A program made the position numbers and the translations under genes. DNA of 32,316 nt from Methylococcaceae bacterium (GTDB taxonomy: Bacteria; Pseudomonadota; Gammaproteobacteria; Methylococcales; Methylomonadaceae), in contig JAIFMS010000197.1 of NCBI GenBank assembly GCA_020048335.1, forward strand, positions 1-32,316, written 5' to 3'. The notes under the pieces were generated by a model. The model was not told the origin of the DNA, made no database searches, and was given only the letters and a program-made list of their open reading frames with translations. Positions 24,763 through 32,316 of the stretch are shown piece by piece (position 1 is the stretch's first letter; each line of letters starts with the position of its first letter).

Positions 24763-27135
24763 ATGAAAAAAACTGTGCTTTTAGTAGGCGTAAGTTGTTT
24801 GAGTGCAGGCTTGGCAATGGCTGATACATCGCCTAAAACCGCGAGTGATGCTAATGAAAATGTGACCGAATTAGAATCGGTCGAAGTGAATGGCGCACAA
24901 CATAAGAAAAATAAATCACGTTCCCGTGCCGAGCAGGATAAATTGCCACAAGTGACCGAAAGCGTGACGCGCGAGCAAATGAACGACACCACTAATGCGA
25001 TGAATACTGAAGATGTGATTAAGTATTTGCCGAATGTGTTAGTGCGCAAACGTTATATTGGCGATACCAACGCGCCTGTTGCGATGCGTACTTCAGGGAC
25101 TTCTTCCAGTGCGCGTAGCTTGATTTATGCCGATGGCATTTTATTGTCTTCGTTATTGGGCAATAACAACGGTAACACCGGCTCGCCGCGTTGGAATATG
25201 GTTTCCCCGTCTGAAATTGAGCGGGTTGATATTATGTATGGCCCCTTTTCAGCCGCTTATGCGGGGAACTCTATCGGTGGGGTGATTGATATTACTACAC
25301 GGATGCCAGAAAAATTTGAAGCCTCTGCCAATGTGCAAGCCACTTGGCAAGATTATTCTTCGTATGGCAATAGTCAAACCTTTGATGCACAACAATACAG
25401 CGCGAATGTCGGCGATAGAATGGGTGATTTTGCTTGGCGTTTTGATTACAGCCACTTGGATTCACACAGCCAGCCGATTGCTTATGCAACGATGGCGCAA
25501 TCAACCAATACCAATGTCAGAGGATTGCCAGTGGTTAGCGGGGGTGTGCCGGATTTAGACCCTAAAAATGCGAAAATTTTAGTGTTAGGGGAAACGGCGT
25601 TAAACCACACCATTCAGGATAATTTTAAGTGGAAATTAGCCTACGATATTACCCCGACTATTAAAGCCTCTTACACGTTGGGATTATGGTTAAATGATGC
25701 CAACAGCAAAGTGAACAGTTTTTTGCGCGATGCGGCAGGGAATTCTGTGTATAGCGGCAACGTCAATATTGGTGGACGCGCTTACAATATTTCACCCACT
25801 GCGATGGCGGGCAACGTCACTGAACAAATGCACTGGTCACACGGTATGGTGTTAAAATCCGATACGGGCGGGTTATTTGACTGGAGTTTAACAGGCAGTT
25901 TAATTGACTATGGCAAAGACACCACTCGCGCTCCGATTACCGCACAAGTGGGCGGTCTTGCGCCTTCTGGCGGGGCGGGGAGAACCACTTCTCTGACAGG
26001 CACAGGCTGGCATACCGTAGATGCAAAAGGCATTTGGCGACCTAAAACCAGTTGGGGCGACCATGAAATCACTTTAGGCTATCACCATGATTTATATGAA
26101 CTCTCTAACCCTGTTTATAACACTTTAGATTGGCAAGGCGGCGGCAATACCTCGATTTTCAGTCAATCCAGCGGCAAAACCCAAGCCAATTCCGTGTGGT
26201 TACAAGACATTGTGGCATTTAATCCGCAATGGACATTTACTATCGGCGGGCGGTTAGAAAACTGGAATGCGTACGATGGTTTGAATATCAGTTCTACGGG
26301 TACGGGGGCGGCAACCAAATACACAGTGATTAATCAAGCTAAACGCAGTGATTTGAAATTTTCTCCGAAAGCGTCGTTAAAATGGACTCCCGACCAACAC
26401 TGGCAAATGGTCGCGTCTATTGGACAATCGTACCGTTTTCCAACCGTCACCGAATTATTCCAAGCAGTTACAAATCCTGTGAGCAATACCATTTCAAATC
26501 CCAATCCTGGTTTAAAACCTGAAGAGGCATTGTCCTCTGAATTGGCGGTGCAATATATGCTAGAAGATGGCAAATTGCGTTTAAGCTTATTTCAAGAGCG
26601 GGTGAAAGATGCGATTTATTCACAAACCAGTTTATTACCCGGTGGCGGAACAGCGAGCTTCGTACAAAATATTGACCAAGTGAATACTTATGGTATTGAA
26701 TTTATGGGGGAAAAACGCGAAATTGGGCGGTATATTGGAATTGAAGGCTTAGATTTTTCAGCCAATGCAACCTGGGTAGATTCACGGATTACGAAAAACA
26801 ACGCTTTCTTAGCGTCAGTTGGCAAACGGCAACCGCGTGTTCCTGAATGGCGTGCCAGTGCAACCGCAACCTATCATCCCATCAAACCCTTAAGCTTATC
26901 TACTAGCTTGCGTTACAGCGGCATTCAATACGGTCAAGTCGATAACAGCGACATTAATCACAACACTTATGTTGGGATGGGCAAATTTTTTGTTGTTGAT
27001 ACCCGTGCGCGTTATGACATTACCCAACAAGTCAGCGTTGGCTTAGGGATTGATAATATTAATAACGAAAAATACATTCTGTATCATCCTTTTCCCGGGC
27101 GGACATTTTTTGCAGAGTTAAAATTTAATTACTAA
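24763..27135 (+). CDS. TonB-dependent outer-membrane receptor
   Basis: A 790-residue receptor. A Sec signal peptide (MKKTVLLVGVSCLSAGLAMA, cut before DTSP) is followed by a TonB-box-like ELESVEVNG. The plug (about 60-180) has PQVTESVTREQMND, IKYLPNVLVRKR, IYADGILLSS, VSPSEIERVDIMYGPFSAAYAGNSIGGVIDITTR. The barrel includes GQSYRFPTVTELFQ and NPGLKPEEALSSELAVQY, and ends with an aromatic C-terminal strand, FFAELKFNY. It imports a bound ligand such as a siderophore, copper chelate or cobalamin, using TonB energy. The ligand cannot be read from sequence. The gene appears monocistronic. Confidence 0.95.
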   Translation: MKKTVLLVGVSCLSAGLAMADTSPKTASDANENVTELESVEVNGAQHKKNKSRSRAEQDKLPQVTESVTREQMNDTTNAMNTEDVIKYLPNVLVRKRYIGDTNAPVAMRTSGTSSSARSLIYADGILLSSLLGNNNGNTGSPRWNMVSPSEIERVDIMYGPFSAAYAGNSIGGVIDITTRMPEKFEASANVQATWQDYSSYGNSQTFDAQQYSANVGDRMGDFAWRFDYSHLDSHSQPIAYATMAQSTNTNVRGLPVVSGGVPDLDPKNAKILVLGETALNHTIQDNFKWKLAYDITPTIKASYTLGLWLNDANSKVNSFLRDAAGNSVYSGNVNIGGRAYNISPTAMAGNVTEQMHWSHGMVLKSDTGGLFDWSLTGSLIDYGKDTTRAPITAQVGGLAPSGGAGRTTSLTGTGWHTVDAKGIWRPKTSWGDHEITLGYHHDLYELSNPVYNTLDWQGGGNTSIFSQSSGKTQANSVWLQDIVAFNPQWTFTIGGRLENWNAYDGLNISSTGTGAATKYTVINQAKRSDLKFSPKASLKWTPDQHWQMVASIGQSYRFPTVTELFQAVTNPVSNTISNPNPGLKPEEALSSELAVQYMLEDGKLRLSLFQERVKDAIYSQTSLLPGGGTASFVQNIDQVNTYGIEFMGEKREIGRYIGIEGLDFSANATWVDSRITKNNAFLASVGKRQPRVPEWRASATATYHPIKPLSLSTSLRYSGIQYGQVDNSDINHNTYVGMGKFFVVDTRARYDITQQVSVGLGIDNINNEKYILYHPFPGRTFFAELKFNY

Positions 27136-27173
27136 ACCCCCTAAACTCCCTCCTTTCGTAAAGGAGGGGGGGT
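27132..27173. mobile_element. Short MITE-like palindromic element M2
   Basis: The perfect CCCTCCTTT-cgt-AAAGGAGGG hairpin with CTAAACCCCC on the left overlaps the receptor stop codon. It lacks the TTAAATCC ends. It may double as a transcript end, but no T tract follows. Confidence 0.5.
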
Positions 27174-27185
27174 CAATGTCTTTAT

Positions 27186-27512
27186 TTATTTTGCTTTACT
27201 TTCAACAGGCACACTTTCGCTTTTTTTGCTATCAGCCGCAGCTGACACGCAACGAAATTCTAATTCGGCACTCGCACCACGAATAAAGCCCGCGCTGACC
27301 GTATTTAATCTTAAAGTCTCCACCGATTTTCCTTGCGAGGCACAAAATTGATTGGCTTCCAGATAGACATAGGATTTTTCGTCACTAGGCTCGGTATAAG
27401 GGAGTTTGGCATTGCGACTGGAAATCATATAACTTCCTGTATCCATTGGGATAATGCCCGTGTTTGAACAACCTACACATAACAGCACAGGCAATAAATA
27501 ATAAAACTTCAC
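27186..27512 (-). CDS. Small outer-membrane lipoprotein
   Basis: A 108-residue lipoprotein: MKFYYLLPVLLCVGC gives a lipobox with Cys15. The mature part has no recognised domain. YLEANQFCASQGKSVETLRLN and LEFRCVSA supply a pair of cysteines that could form a disulfide, a pattern seen in several small periplasmic lipoproteins. The start is GTG 27512, with AAGGAG six bases upstream. The function is unknown. Confidence 0.8.
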   Translation of the reverse strand: MKFYYLLPVLLCVGCSNTGIIPMDTGSYMISSRNAKLPYTEPSDEKSYVYLEANQFCASQGKSVETLRLNTVSAGFIRGASAELEFRCVSAAADSKKSESVPVESKAK

Positions 27513-27605
27513 AGTTTCTCCTTAGGACTATTAACGAATAAAGGGCATTTTAACGCATCGAATGGCTGAAAATTGCTTAAGTCGGCATGATTTTTTCTCA
27601 ATGAG

Positions 27606-28964
27606 CTAAAAATAAGCCGCATTTATCCAAAAATGGACGGCAATACTGGCAAAATAGCCCAGTAAAACCGCAGGCATCCAACGCAAGTGAAAACCAAACG
27701 TATATTCTTTGATTTGTCCAAGCATACCAACACCTGGCGCAGAACCAATCGCTAATAAACTACCGCCTACACCCAGTGTTAAGGTTAATAACAGCCATTG
27801 CCCAGAATTAATGGGGGGGTGCATACTTAACACCGCAAACATCAGAGTGCCGTTATCGACAAAAGCTGATGATAAACCAATTAAAATATTAGCAATAGAA
27901 GGGTCAATTTTTCCAAATAGAAAGAGTGCAATGGCATCTAAATAGCCGACAAAACCAATAGCACCGATTAACATCATCGCCCCATAAAAAAACAGTAACG
28001 TATCCCATTCAACATGACCAATATTTTTAAAAACATCAAAGGTTTGTTTATTGTTTTCGTTAGGGACATCCAGTTGGTAAAAACGATAAACATAGGCAAA
28101 ATCGCTTTCTTTGTTTTTTGCAGTTTTGTTTAGATAGAAATTATAAAATTGTAATAATCCTAAACCTGCCATCATTCCCGCAGCAGGCGGTAATAATAAA
28201 AATATATTAGAAGAAATAGTAATTATCAGGGTTAAAATAAATAAAATCAGTACCCAGATTGCACCACGATGCAATTTAATTGCTTGAGCCGAAACGTCTG
28301 GGGTTTCTTTGGGAATCCAAAAGTTCATAATACTGGCAGGGACGATAAAATTGACTAAACAAGGAATACCTAAATGAAAAAAGTCGGTAAATTTCAAAAT
28401 GCCTTGTTGCCAAACAAATAACGTGGAGATGCCGCCTAAAGGGCTAAAAGTTCCACCCGCATTGGCAGCGACCACTATATTGACACAGGCTAAAGCGACA
28501 AATTTTGGTTTATCTTTTCCTACGGCTGCGGCGACTGCCCCCATTAATAAGCCAATAGCCAAGCCGTTGATAGCCGTAGAAAGTAAAAAGGCTAATGAGC
28601 CTGTAATCCAAAAAAGTTGTCGATAACTATAGCGTTTACTTAATAGAAAAATCCGCAACGCATCAAATATACCCCGCTCTTCCATAGTATTGATATAGGT
28701 CATAGAAACTAAAATAAACAACAGTAATTCAATATAAGCGAGCAAATTGCTTTCAAATGCAAGTGATGCTATTTTTGCTTGACCGTGCATTGCATAATAA
28801 ATACAAATCACAAACCAGACCAATGCAGAACCTAAAACCATCGGTTTAGATTTACGCAATTGAATCACTTCTTCAGACATTGCTGAAATATAAGCAACAA
28901 CTGTAATGATAACAGAAAGATAGCCTACGATATGATGGGTTAAATCTAAAGATGCTGTAGTCAT
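27606..28964 (-). CDS. nhaD: NhaD-type Na+/H+ antiporter
   Basis: A 452-residue polytopic membrane protein of the ion transporter superfamily. The NhaD landmark AANAGGTFSPLGGISTLFVWQ is present (about 165-185), along with INTMEERGIFDALRIFLL, INGLAIGLLMGAVAA and, late in the protein, SAFVDNGTLMFAVLSM and GGSLLAIGSAPGVGMLGQ. About eleven to twelve hydrophobic segments are seen. It should exchange Na+ or Li+ for H+ across the inner membrane, supporting pH and salt tolerance. There is no partner gene and no obvious Shine-Dalgarno sequence. Confidence 0.88.
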   Translation of the reverse strand: MTTASLDLTHHIVGYLSVIITVVAYISAMSEEVIQLRKSKPMVLGSALVWFVICIYYAMHGQAKIASLAFESNLLAYIELLLFILVSMTYINTMEERGIFDALRIFLLSKRYSYRQLFWITGSLAFLLSTAINGLAIGLLMGAVAAAVGKDKPKFVALACVNIVVAANAGGTFSPLGGISTLFVWQQGILKFTDFFHLGIPCLVNFIVPASIMNFWIPKETPDVSAQAIKLHRGAIWVLILFILTLIITISSNIFLLLPPAAGMMAGLGLLQFYNFYLNKTAKNKESDFAYVYRFYQLDVPNENNKQTFDVFKNIGHVEWDTLLFFYGAMMLIGAIGFVGYLDAIALFLFGKIDPSIANILIGLSSAFVDNGTLMFAVLSMHPPINSGQWLLLTLTLGVGGSLLAIGSAPGVGMLGQIKEYTFGFHLRWMPAVLLGYFASIAVHFWINAAYF

Positions 28965-29158
28965 AACTGATATTAGTTTAGTTTAGAGGGGGAGAAGTAT
29001 CTCATTTTGAGAAATAAGATTCGTATAAATTTTGCTAGACCTTGTATTATAGGGCGACTCGATTAATAATTCATGCGTTGTGAATAAACAGGTTCGCTTT
29101 GGCAGTTATAACGAAGAATTGCTTACTAAGTCATTAGTTGCAAATTATGGGGTACGAC

Positions 29159-29225
29159 TAAATCCCCTGAGCTTCCTTTTAAAAAAGGGAGAACGCCTCC
29201 TTTCATAAAGGAGGGGGGGATTTAT
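29159..29225. mobile_element. MITE-like palindromic element M3
   Basis: TAAATCCCC at the left end and GGGGATTTA at the right end flank two hairpins, CCTTTT-AAAAAAGG and CCTCCTTT-cat-AAAGGAGG. It lies in the 299-base gap between nhaD and the next lipoprotein gene, where nothing else was recognised. The right flank TTATGTATTTTTACTTA resembles that of M1. Confidence 0.58.
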
Positions 29226-29263
29226 GTATTTTTACTTACCTTAACTTTTTTAACATTAAGACT

Positions 29264-29908
29264 TTAATCAGTTTCTATATCAGATTCAGCCTCTGCTTGT
29301 TCAGACTCTGCCACTACTGGTTTATCAGGTTGTTTTTTAGCAGGCAACACAACCGATTTTGGCGGGGTTGCACGGGCAATATAAAAAATATCTGACACAT
29401 CGTAAGGGCGATAACGGGCAGGTTCTTGGCGACTTTCACCCGCATAACTGAGCATTAATGCCATGTTTTTTTCTTTATCCATCCAATCAACAAAAATCGC
29501 ACTGTGTTCGCTATTGTGATAAGAATGATTAATATAGGAAAGAAAATCACCCGGCTGAAGATTTTCTAAGGCAAAATTCGGCTTTACATTCTTTTTTACA
29601 TTTAATAAAACTGTGCGTTTGCCTTTAATCGGAAAACCTGCTTTTTCATACACGGCATTGACATAATCCCAGCAACCGCCCTTAATAATTTTTTGTTCTA
29701 ATAACGCCATTTTGCGCCCCGTTTCCAACACTTTTTTTCCAGACGGGGGAGCTTTTTGTTCCGCAGCAATCAATAATTTAGCGTATTTATTATTGCGCGT
29801 TAATTTATTATAGTCAGGCTCTGTTATAACCGCTTGAATTGGAACAGGGACAGTTTCACAGCCGACTAAACCTAAAAACAAACACAACAGGAGGTATTTT
29901 TTATTCAT
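29264..29908 (-). CDS. Lipoprotein with NlpC/P60- or CHAP-like cysteine peptidase fold
   Basis: A 214-residue lipoprotein: MNKKYLLLCLFLGLVGC is a lipobox signal. GGCWDYVNAVYEKAGF carries the likely catalytic Cys. LQPGDFLSYINHSYHNSEHSAIFVDWMDK carries the likely His, and the region to RPYDVSDIFYIARA completes a papain-like fold. Such envelope enzymes cut or bind peptidoglycan stem peptides. The C-terminal tail is low-complexity and acidic. ATG 29914 would add two residues. The longer open frame upstream lacks support because it covers the promoter region of the divergent kinase gene. Confidence 0.68.
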   Translation of the reverse strand: MNKKYLLLCLFLGLVGCETVPVPIQAVITEPDYNKLTRNNKYAKLLIAAEQKAPPSGKKVLETGRKMALLEQKIIKGGCWDYVNAVYEKAGFPIKGKRTVLLNVKKNVKPNFALENLQPGDFLSYINHSYHNSEHSAIFVDWMDKEKNMALMLSYAGESRQEPARYRPYDVSDIFYIARATPPKSVVLPAKKQPDKPVVAESEQAEAESDIETD

Positions 29909-30000
29909 TATCATAATGTTTAATTGAGTAGACACACTATAAAAGATAGCACATTTACTATGATAAGCTGACAAATCAGCTTTTGCAGACAAGGAGAATA

Positions 30001-30843
30001 ATGAAAACACCCAAAAGTATTGAACCGTTAGTGCGTGACGGTTTTGTTGATGAAGTATTGCGCCCTTTAAAAAGTGGCAAAGAAGCAGCCGTCTATGTGG
30101 TGCGCTCAGAAGGCGAAATTCGCTGCGCTAAAGTGTATAAAGAGGCAAACAAGCGAGGTTTTCATAAACAAGCATTGTATCAAGAAGGACGAAAAGTGCG
30201 GAATACCCGCCAAGCTCGGGCGATGCAAAAAGGCTCGCGCTTTGGGGCGCAAGAGCAGGAAAAGTTATGGCAAAATGCAGAAGTTGATGCGTTATATCGG
30301 CTTGCCGCAGCCAATGTGCGTGTCCCTAAACCGTATAACTTTATTGAAGGGGTGCTGCTAATGGAATTAGTGACCGATGCCGCAGGAGGAGCCGCGCCGC
30401 GTTTAAATGATTTGACCTTTACCACTGAAGAAGCACTGGAATATCATGGCTTGTTACTCAAAGAAGTTGTGCGAATGTTATGTGCAGGTATCGTGCATGG
30501 TGATTTATCCGAATACAATATTTTAGTCGATGCACAAGGGCCTGTGATTATTGATTTACCGCAGGCAGTCGATGCGGCAGCGAATAATAATGCGCCACGA
30601 ATGTTAGAGCGTGATGTGACTAATTTAGCGGTTTATTTTGGGCAATTTGCGCCAGAATTATTAACCACCCAATATGGCAAGGAAATTTGGAAATTATACG
30701 AAAGTGGCTTATTGCATCCTGAGGTAAAATTAACAGGACGCTTTAAACGGGGTGAACAAATCGCTGATGTGGCAGGCATTCTGCGTGAAATTGATGATGC
30801 GCGTGACGAGGCAATCCGCCGTCGCTATGAGCAGAATGAGTAG
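30001..30843 (+). CDS. RIO1-family serine protein kinase
   Basis: A 280-residue atypical kinase. The P-loop is SGKEAAVYVV (25-34) with Lys44 in CAKVY, the catalytic loop HGDLSEYNILV (His166, Asp168) and the metal-binding loop IIDLPQAVD (Asp185). NKRGFHKQALYQEGRKVRNTRQARAMQKGSRFG is a basic segment typical of the family. Bacterial RIO kinases are poorly understood; archaeal and eukaryotic ones act in small-subunit ribosome maturation. ATG 30001 has AAGGAG at 29990-29995. A terminator follows. Confidence 0.92.
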   Translation: MKTPKSIEPLVRDGFVDEVLRPLKSGKEAAVYVVRSEGEIRCAKVYKEANKRGFHKQALYQEGRKVRNTRQARAMQKGSRFGAQEQEKLWQNAEVDALYRLAAANVRVPKPYNFIEGVLLMELVTDAAGGAAPRLNDLTFTTEEALEYHGLLLKEVVRMLCAGIVHGDLSEYNILVDAQGPVIIDLPQAVDAAANNNAPRMLERDVTNLAVYFGQFAPELLTTQYGKEIWKLYESGLLHPEVKLTGRFKRGEQIADVAGILREIDDARDEAIRRRYEQNE

Positions 30844-30851
30844 CTAGCCTT

Positions 30852-30887
30852 TCGCGCTCACCTTTATTCAGGGTGGGCGTTTTTTAA
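30852..30887 (+). terminator. Intrinsic terminator after the RIO kinase gene
   Basis: CGCTCACC pairs with GGTGGGCG (8 bp, one G-U) across an eight-base loop and is followed by T6. Confidence 0.8.
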
Positions 30888-30909
30888 AATTAAAATTCTA
30901 GGAAAAAAC

Positions 30910-31932
30910 ATGAGCTATCAGATTAATTTAACTACCCGCGATGGACAGCAAATTAGTTTTTCGTGTGAGGACACTCAAACGGTTCAAGACGGTGCCGAAG
31001 CGGCAGGTTTTTTTCTCCCTGCTCTATGCAAATGGGGCAGTTGTGGTTCGTGTCTTGCGGTGGCGGTGGCGGGTGACTATAAGCTGGAAGGCTATAGTGA
31101 CGCGCTGTTAAGTGAGGCGGGTAAATTAAAGGGTGATGTTTTGTTGTGTCGCACTTTTCCGTTAAGTGATTTAGCGATAACCGCGCCTTACAATGCCGAC
31201 CAAATTCGCAGTGGTGCGCAAACCGTACGGCAGGGCGATATTGTGGTCATCGAAAAAGTGGCAGAACGCACGATGCGACTGGTTTTGCAATTATTGCCCG
31301 ATGATTTACAAGGGATGGCATTTGAATTTGAGCCTGGGCAGTTTGTCGATTTGGAAACCGCAGAGCCTGTAATAAGACGGGCGTATTCATTGGCAAATAA
31401 TGCAAACTGGGAAGGGCAATTAGAATTTTTCATTCGCTTGCAACCCAATGGTCAGTTTTCAGCGTATTTACAACGGGCAAAAGTGGGTGAACGCTTACAC
31501 GTCCACGGGCCGTCGGGTACGTTTGGTGTACAGCAACAAAGTTTGAGTCCCCGTTGTTTTGTGGCAGGGGGAACAGGTCTCGCGCCTTTTCTGGCGATTT
31601 TACGCCGGATGGCAGATTGGGGTGAGGACCATCCAACGACCTTGTTTTTAGGGGTTAACAATGAGGAAGAAATTTTTTGTCAAGCCGAATTAACTGCCTT
31701 AGCCGCTGCTATTCCACAATTGACCGTAGAAATTTGTGTCTGGAAAGCCAGTCAGCAATGGCAAGGTTTTGTCGGAACACCGGCTGATGCGTTGCAGATT
31801 CATTTAAAAAATGCCCCTGTGTTGCCTGATGTGTTTTTGTGTGGCCCACCGCAGTTGGTTGAAGCGGCAATAGAGATAGCTCACCGTGCAGGAATTGGGG
31901 ATGAGCGAATTTTCTGTGAGAAATTTGCTTAA
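30910..31932 (+). CDS. 2Fe-2S/FAD/NAD(P)H oxidoreductase, methane monooxygenase reductase-like
   Basis: A 340-residue electron-transfer protein. A plant-type ferredoxin domain has Cys40, Cys45, Cys48 and Cys80 (C-x4-C-x2-C-x31-C). An FAD domain has RRAYSLAN (156-163), and an NAD(P) domain has GGTGLAPFLAI (220-230) and a late FLCGPPQLVEAA. GDYKLEGYSDALLSE..VLLCRTFPLSDLAITAPY resembles MmoC, the reductase of soluble methane monooxygenase, and related phenol hydroxylase reductases. No hydroxylase gene (mmoXYBZ type) is adjacent in the window, so the partner oxygenase is unknown. AGGA precedes the ATG. Confidence 0.88.
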   Translation: MSYQINLTTRDGQQISFSCEDTQTVQDGAEAAGFFLPALCKWGSCGSCLAVAVAGDYKLEGYSDALLSEAGKLKGDVLLCRTFPLSDLAITAPYNADQIRSGAQTVRQGDIVVIEKVAERTMRLVLQLLPDDLQGMAFEFEPGQFVDLETAEPVIRRAYSLANNANWEGQLEFFIRLQPNGQFSAYLQRAKVGERLHVHGPSGTFGVQQQSLSPRCFVAGGTGLAPFLAILRRMADWGEDHPTTLFLGVNNEEEIFCQAELTALAAAIPQLTVEICVWKASQQWQGFVGTPADALQIHLKNAPVLPDVFLCGPPQLVEAAIEIAHRAGIGDERIFCEKFA

Positions 31933-31984
31933 TGGACTTTTAAAATAACTGTTTAAATCAATTGCTAAACGTTATTTACGCAGT

Positions 31985-32062
31985 GCCTTTTTCTCTCTCT
32001 TTTTTGAAAAGAAGAAGGGGGATTTTAAAATGTGAATCCCTGACACAAATATTTTTTACTTA
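31985..32062. mobile_element. Degenerate MITE-like element M4
   Basis: CTTTTTTGAAAAGAAG and GGGGGATTTTAAAATGTGAATCCCTGA resemble the right half of M1 (GGATTTAAAAATGTAAATGCCTGA), and TTTTTTACTTAA ends it as in M1. The second hairpin is lost. It fills most of the gap before the MBOAT gene. Confidence 0.42.
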
Positions 32063-32073
32063 ACTGAGCCGCT

Positions 32074-32316
32074 ATGATATTTAACAGCTACGAATTTATT
32101 TTTTTATTTTTACCCTTTGTTGTCATTGGTTATTATTTTTTAATTCAGAAAAGACTGTTAATTGCCGCAAAAGGCTTGCTGATTTTCTCCTCCTTCTTTT
32201 TTTATTCCTGGTGGAATATTGCTTATTTACCTTTATTATTAACATCACTCTTGTTTAATTATATTATCGGTAACTCACTTAATGACAATATATCGACCAA
32301 AGTTTCCAAAAAAGCT
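32074..32316 (+). CDS. MBOAT O-acyltransferase, AlgI-like (3' partial)
   Basis: The first 81 residues of a membrane-bound O-acyltransferase, cut by the window end. MIFNSYEFIFLFLPFVVIGYYFL and KGLLIFSSFFFYSWWNIAYLPLLLTSLLFNYIIG are the classic start of AlgI/PatA-type proteins that pass acyl groups to exported polysaccharide. The family is usually about 450-500 residues, so most of it, including the catalytic His, is outside. The acceptor cannot be told. Confidence 0.88.
   Translation, partial: MIFNSYEFIFLFLPFVVIGYYFLIQKRLLIAAKGLLIFSSFFFYSWWNIAYLPLLLTSLLFNYIIGNSLNDNISTKVSKKA

Noticed and set aside
29909-30010. Longer N-terminus for the NlpC/P60-like lipoprotein
   Set aside because: The extension would precede a clear lipobox signal peptide and would run across the upstream region of the divergent kinase gene.

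Overview
The window is chromosomal DNA from an AT-rich gammaproteobacterium. Evidence: gyrB of the 805-residue proteobacterial type, lgt, a Pat/YfiQ-type acetyltransferase, BluB, NhaD, a TonB receptor and MacA-type efflux genes. A methane-monooxygenase-reductase-like flavoprotein and palindromic CCCTCCTTT...AAAGGAGGG elements would fit a Thiotrichales- or Methylococcales-like organism. That placement is a guess; no rRNA or tRNA gene is present to settle it.

Layout. 1-4447 holds housekeeping and metabolic genes on the + strand: partial pat, glutathione peroxidase, a frameshifted MDR oxidoreductase and bluB. 4536-13899 is a dense accessory array in which nine copies of a roughly 35-bp terminator-like repeat alternate with eight modules: a Gp49-type toxin with XRE antitoxin, an EcoRII-like restriction-modification pair, a HEPN protein, yefM-yoeB, higBA, an AAA ATPase with a PD-(D/E)XK-like nuclease, a composite addiction-module segment, and a KilA-N gene behind a C4-like structured leader. 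13930-17135 (- strand) is lgt-gyrB. 17187-20788 (- strand) is a second array of five modules: PIN toxin pair, STAS-like/GHKL ATPase, Gp49-type toxin with XRE antitoxin, DUF4160-DUF2442, and an orphan XRE antitoxin. Its modules are separated by a different repeated spacer that carries a ribosome binding site and a short signal-peptide-like reading frame. 20830-22833 encodes a MacB-type ATPase and a MacA-type adaptor without a permease. The rest holds a membrane protein, a HEPN-like protein, a TonB receptor, two lipoproteins, NhaD, a RIO kinase, the flavoprotein reductase and the start of an AlgI-like MBOAT gene. Four related palindromic elements punctuate 24.3-32.1 kb.

The most interesting observation is architectural. 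Two toxin-antitoxin and defence arrays flank lgt-gyrB, and in each one a repeat specific to that array falls at module boundaries, like cassettes, yet no integron attC signature or integrase is visible. Within the arrays the best candidate for an undescribed system is the ATPase-nuclease pair at 10071-12052. Two regulatory arrangements can be read directly: a YefM-type operator with its long and short elements 12 bp apart, and two CCTGG sites exactly 20 bp apart framing the promoter of the restriction-modification operon.
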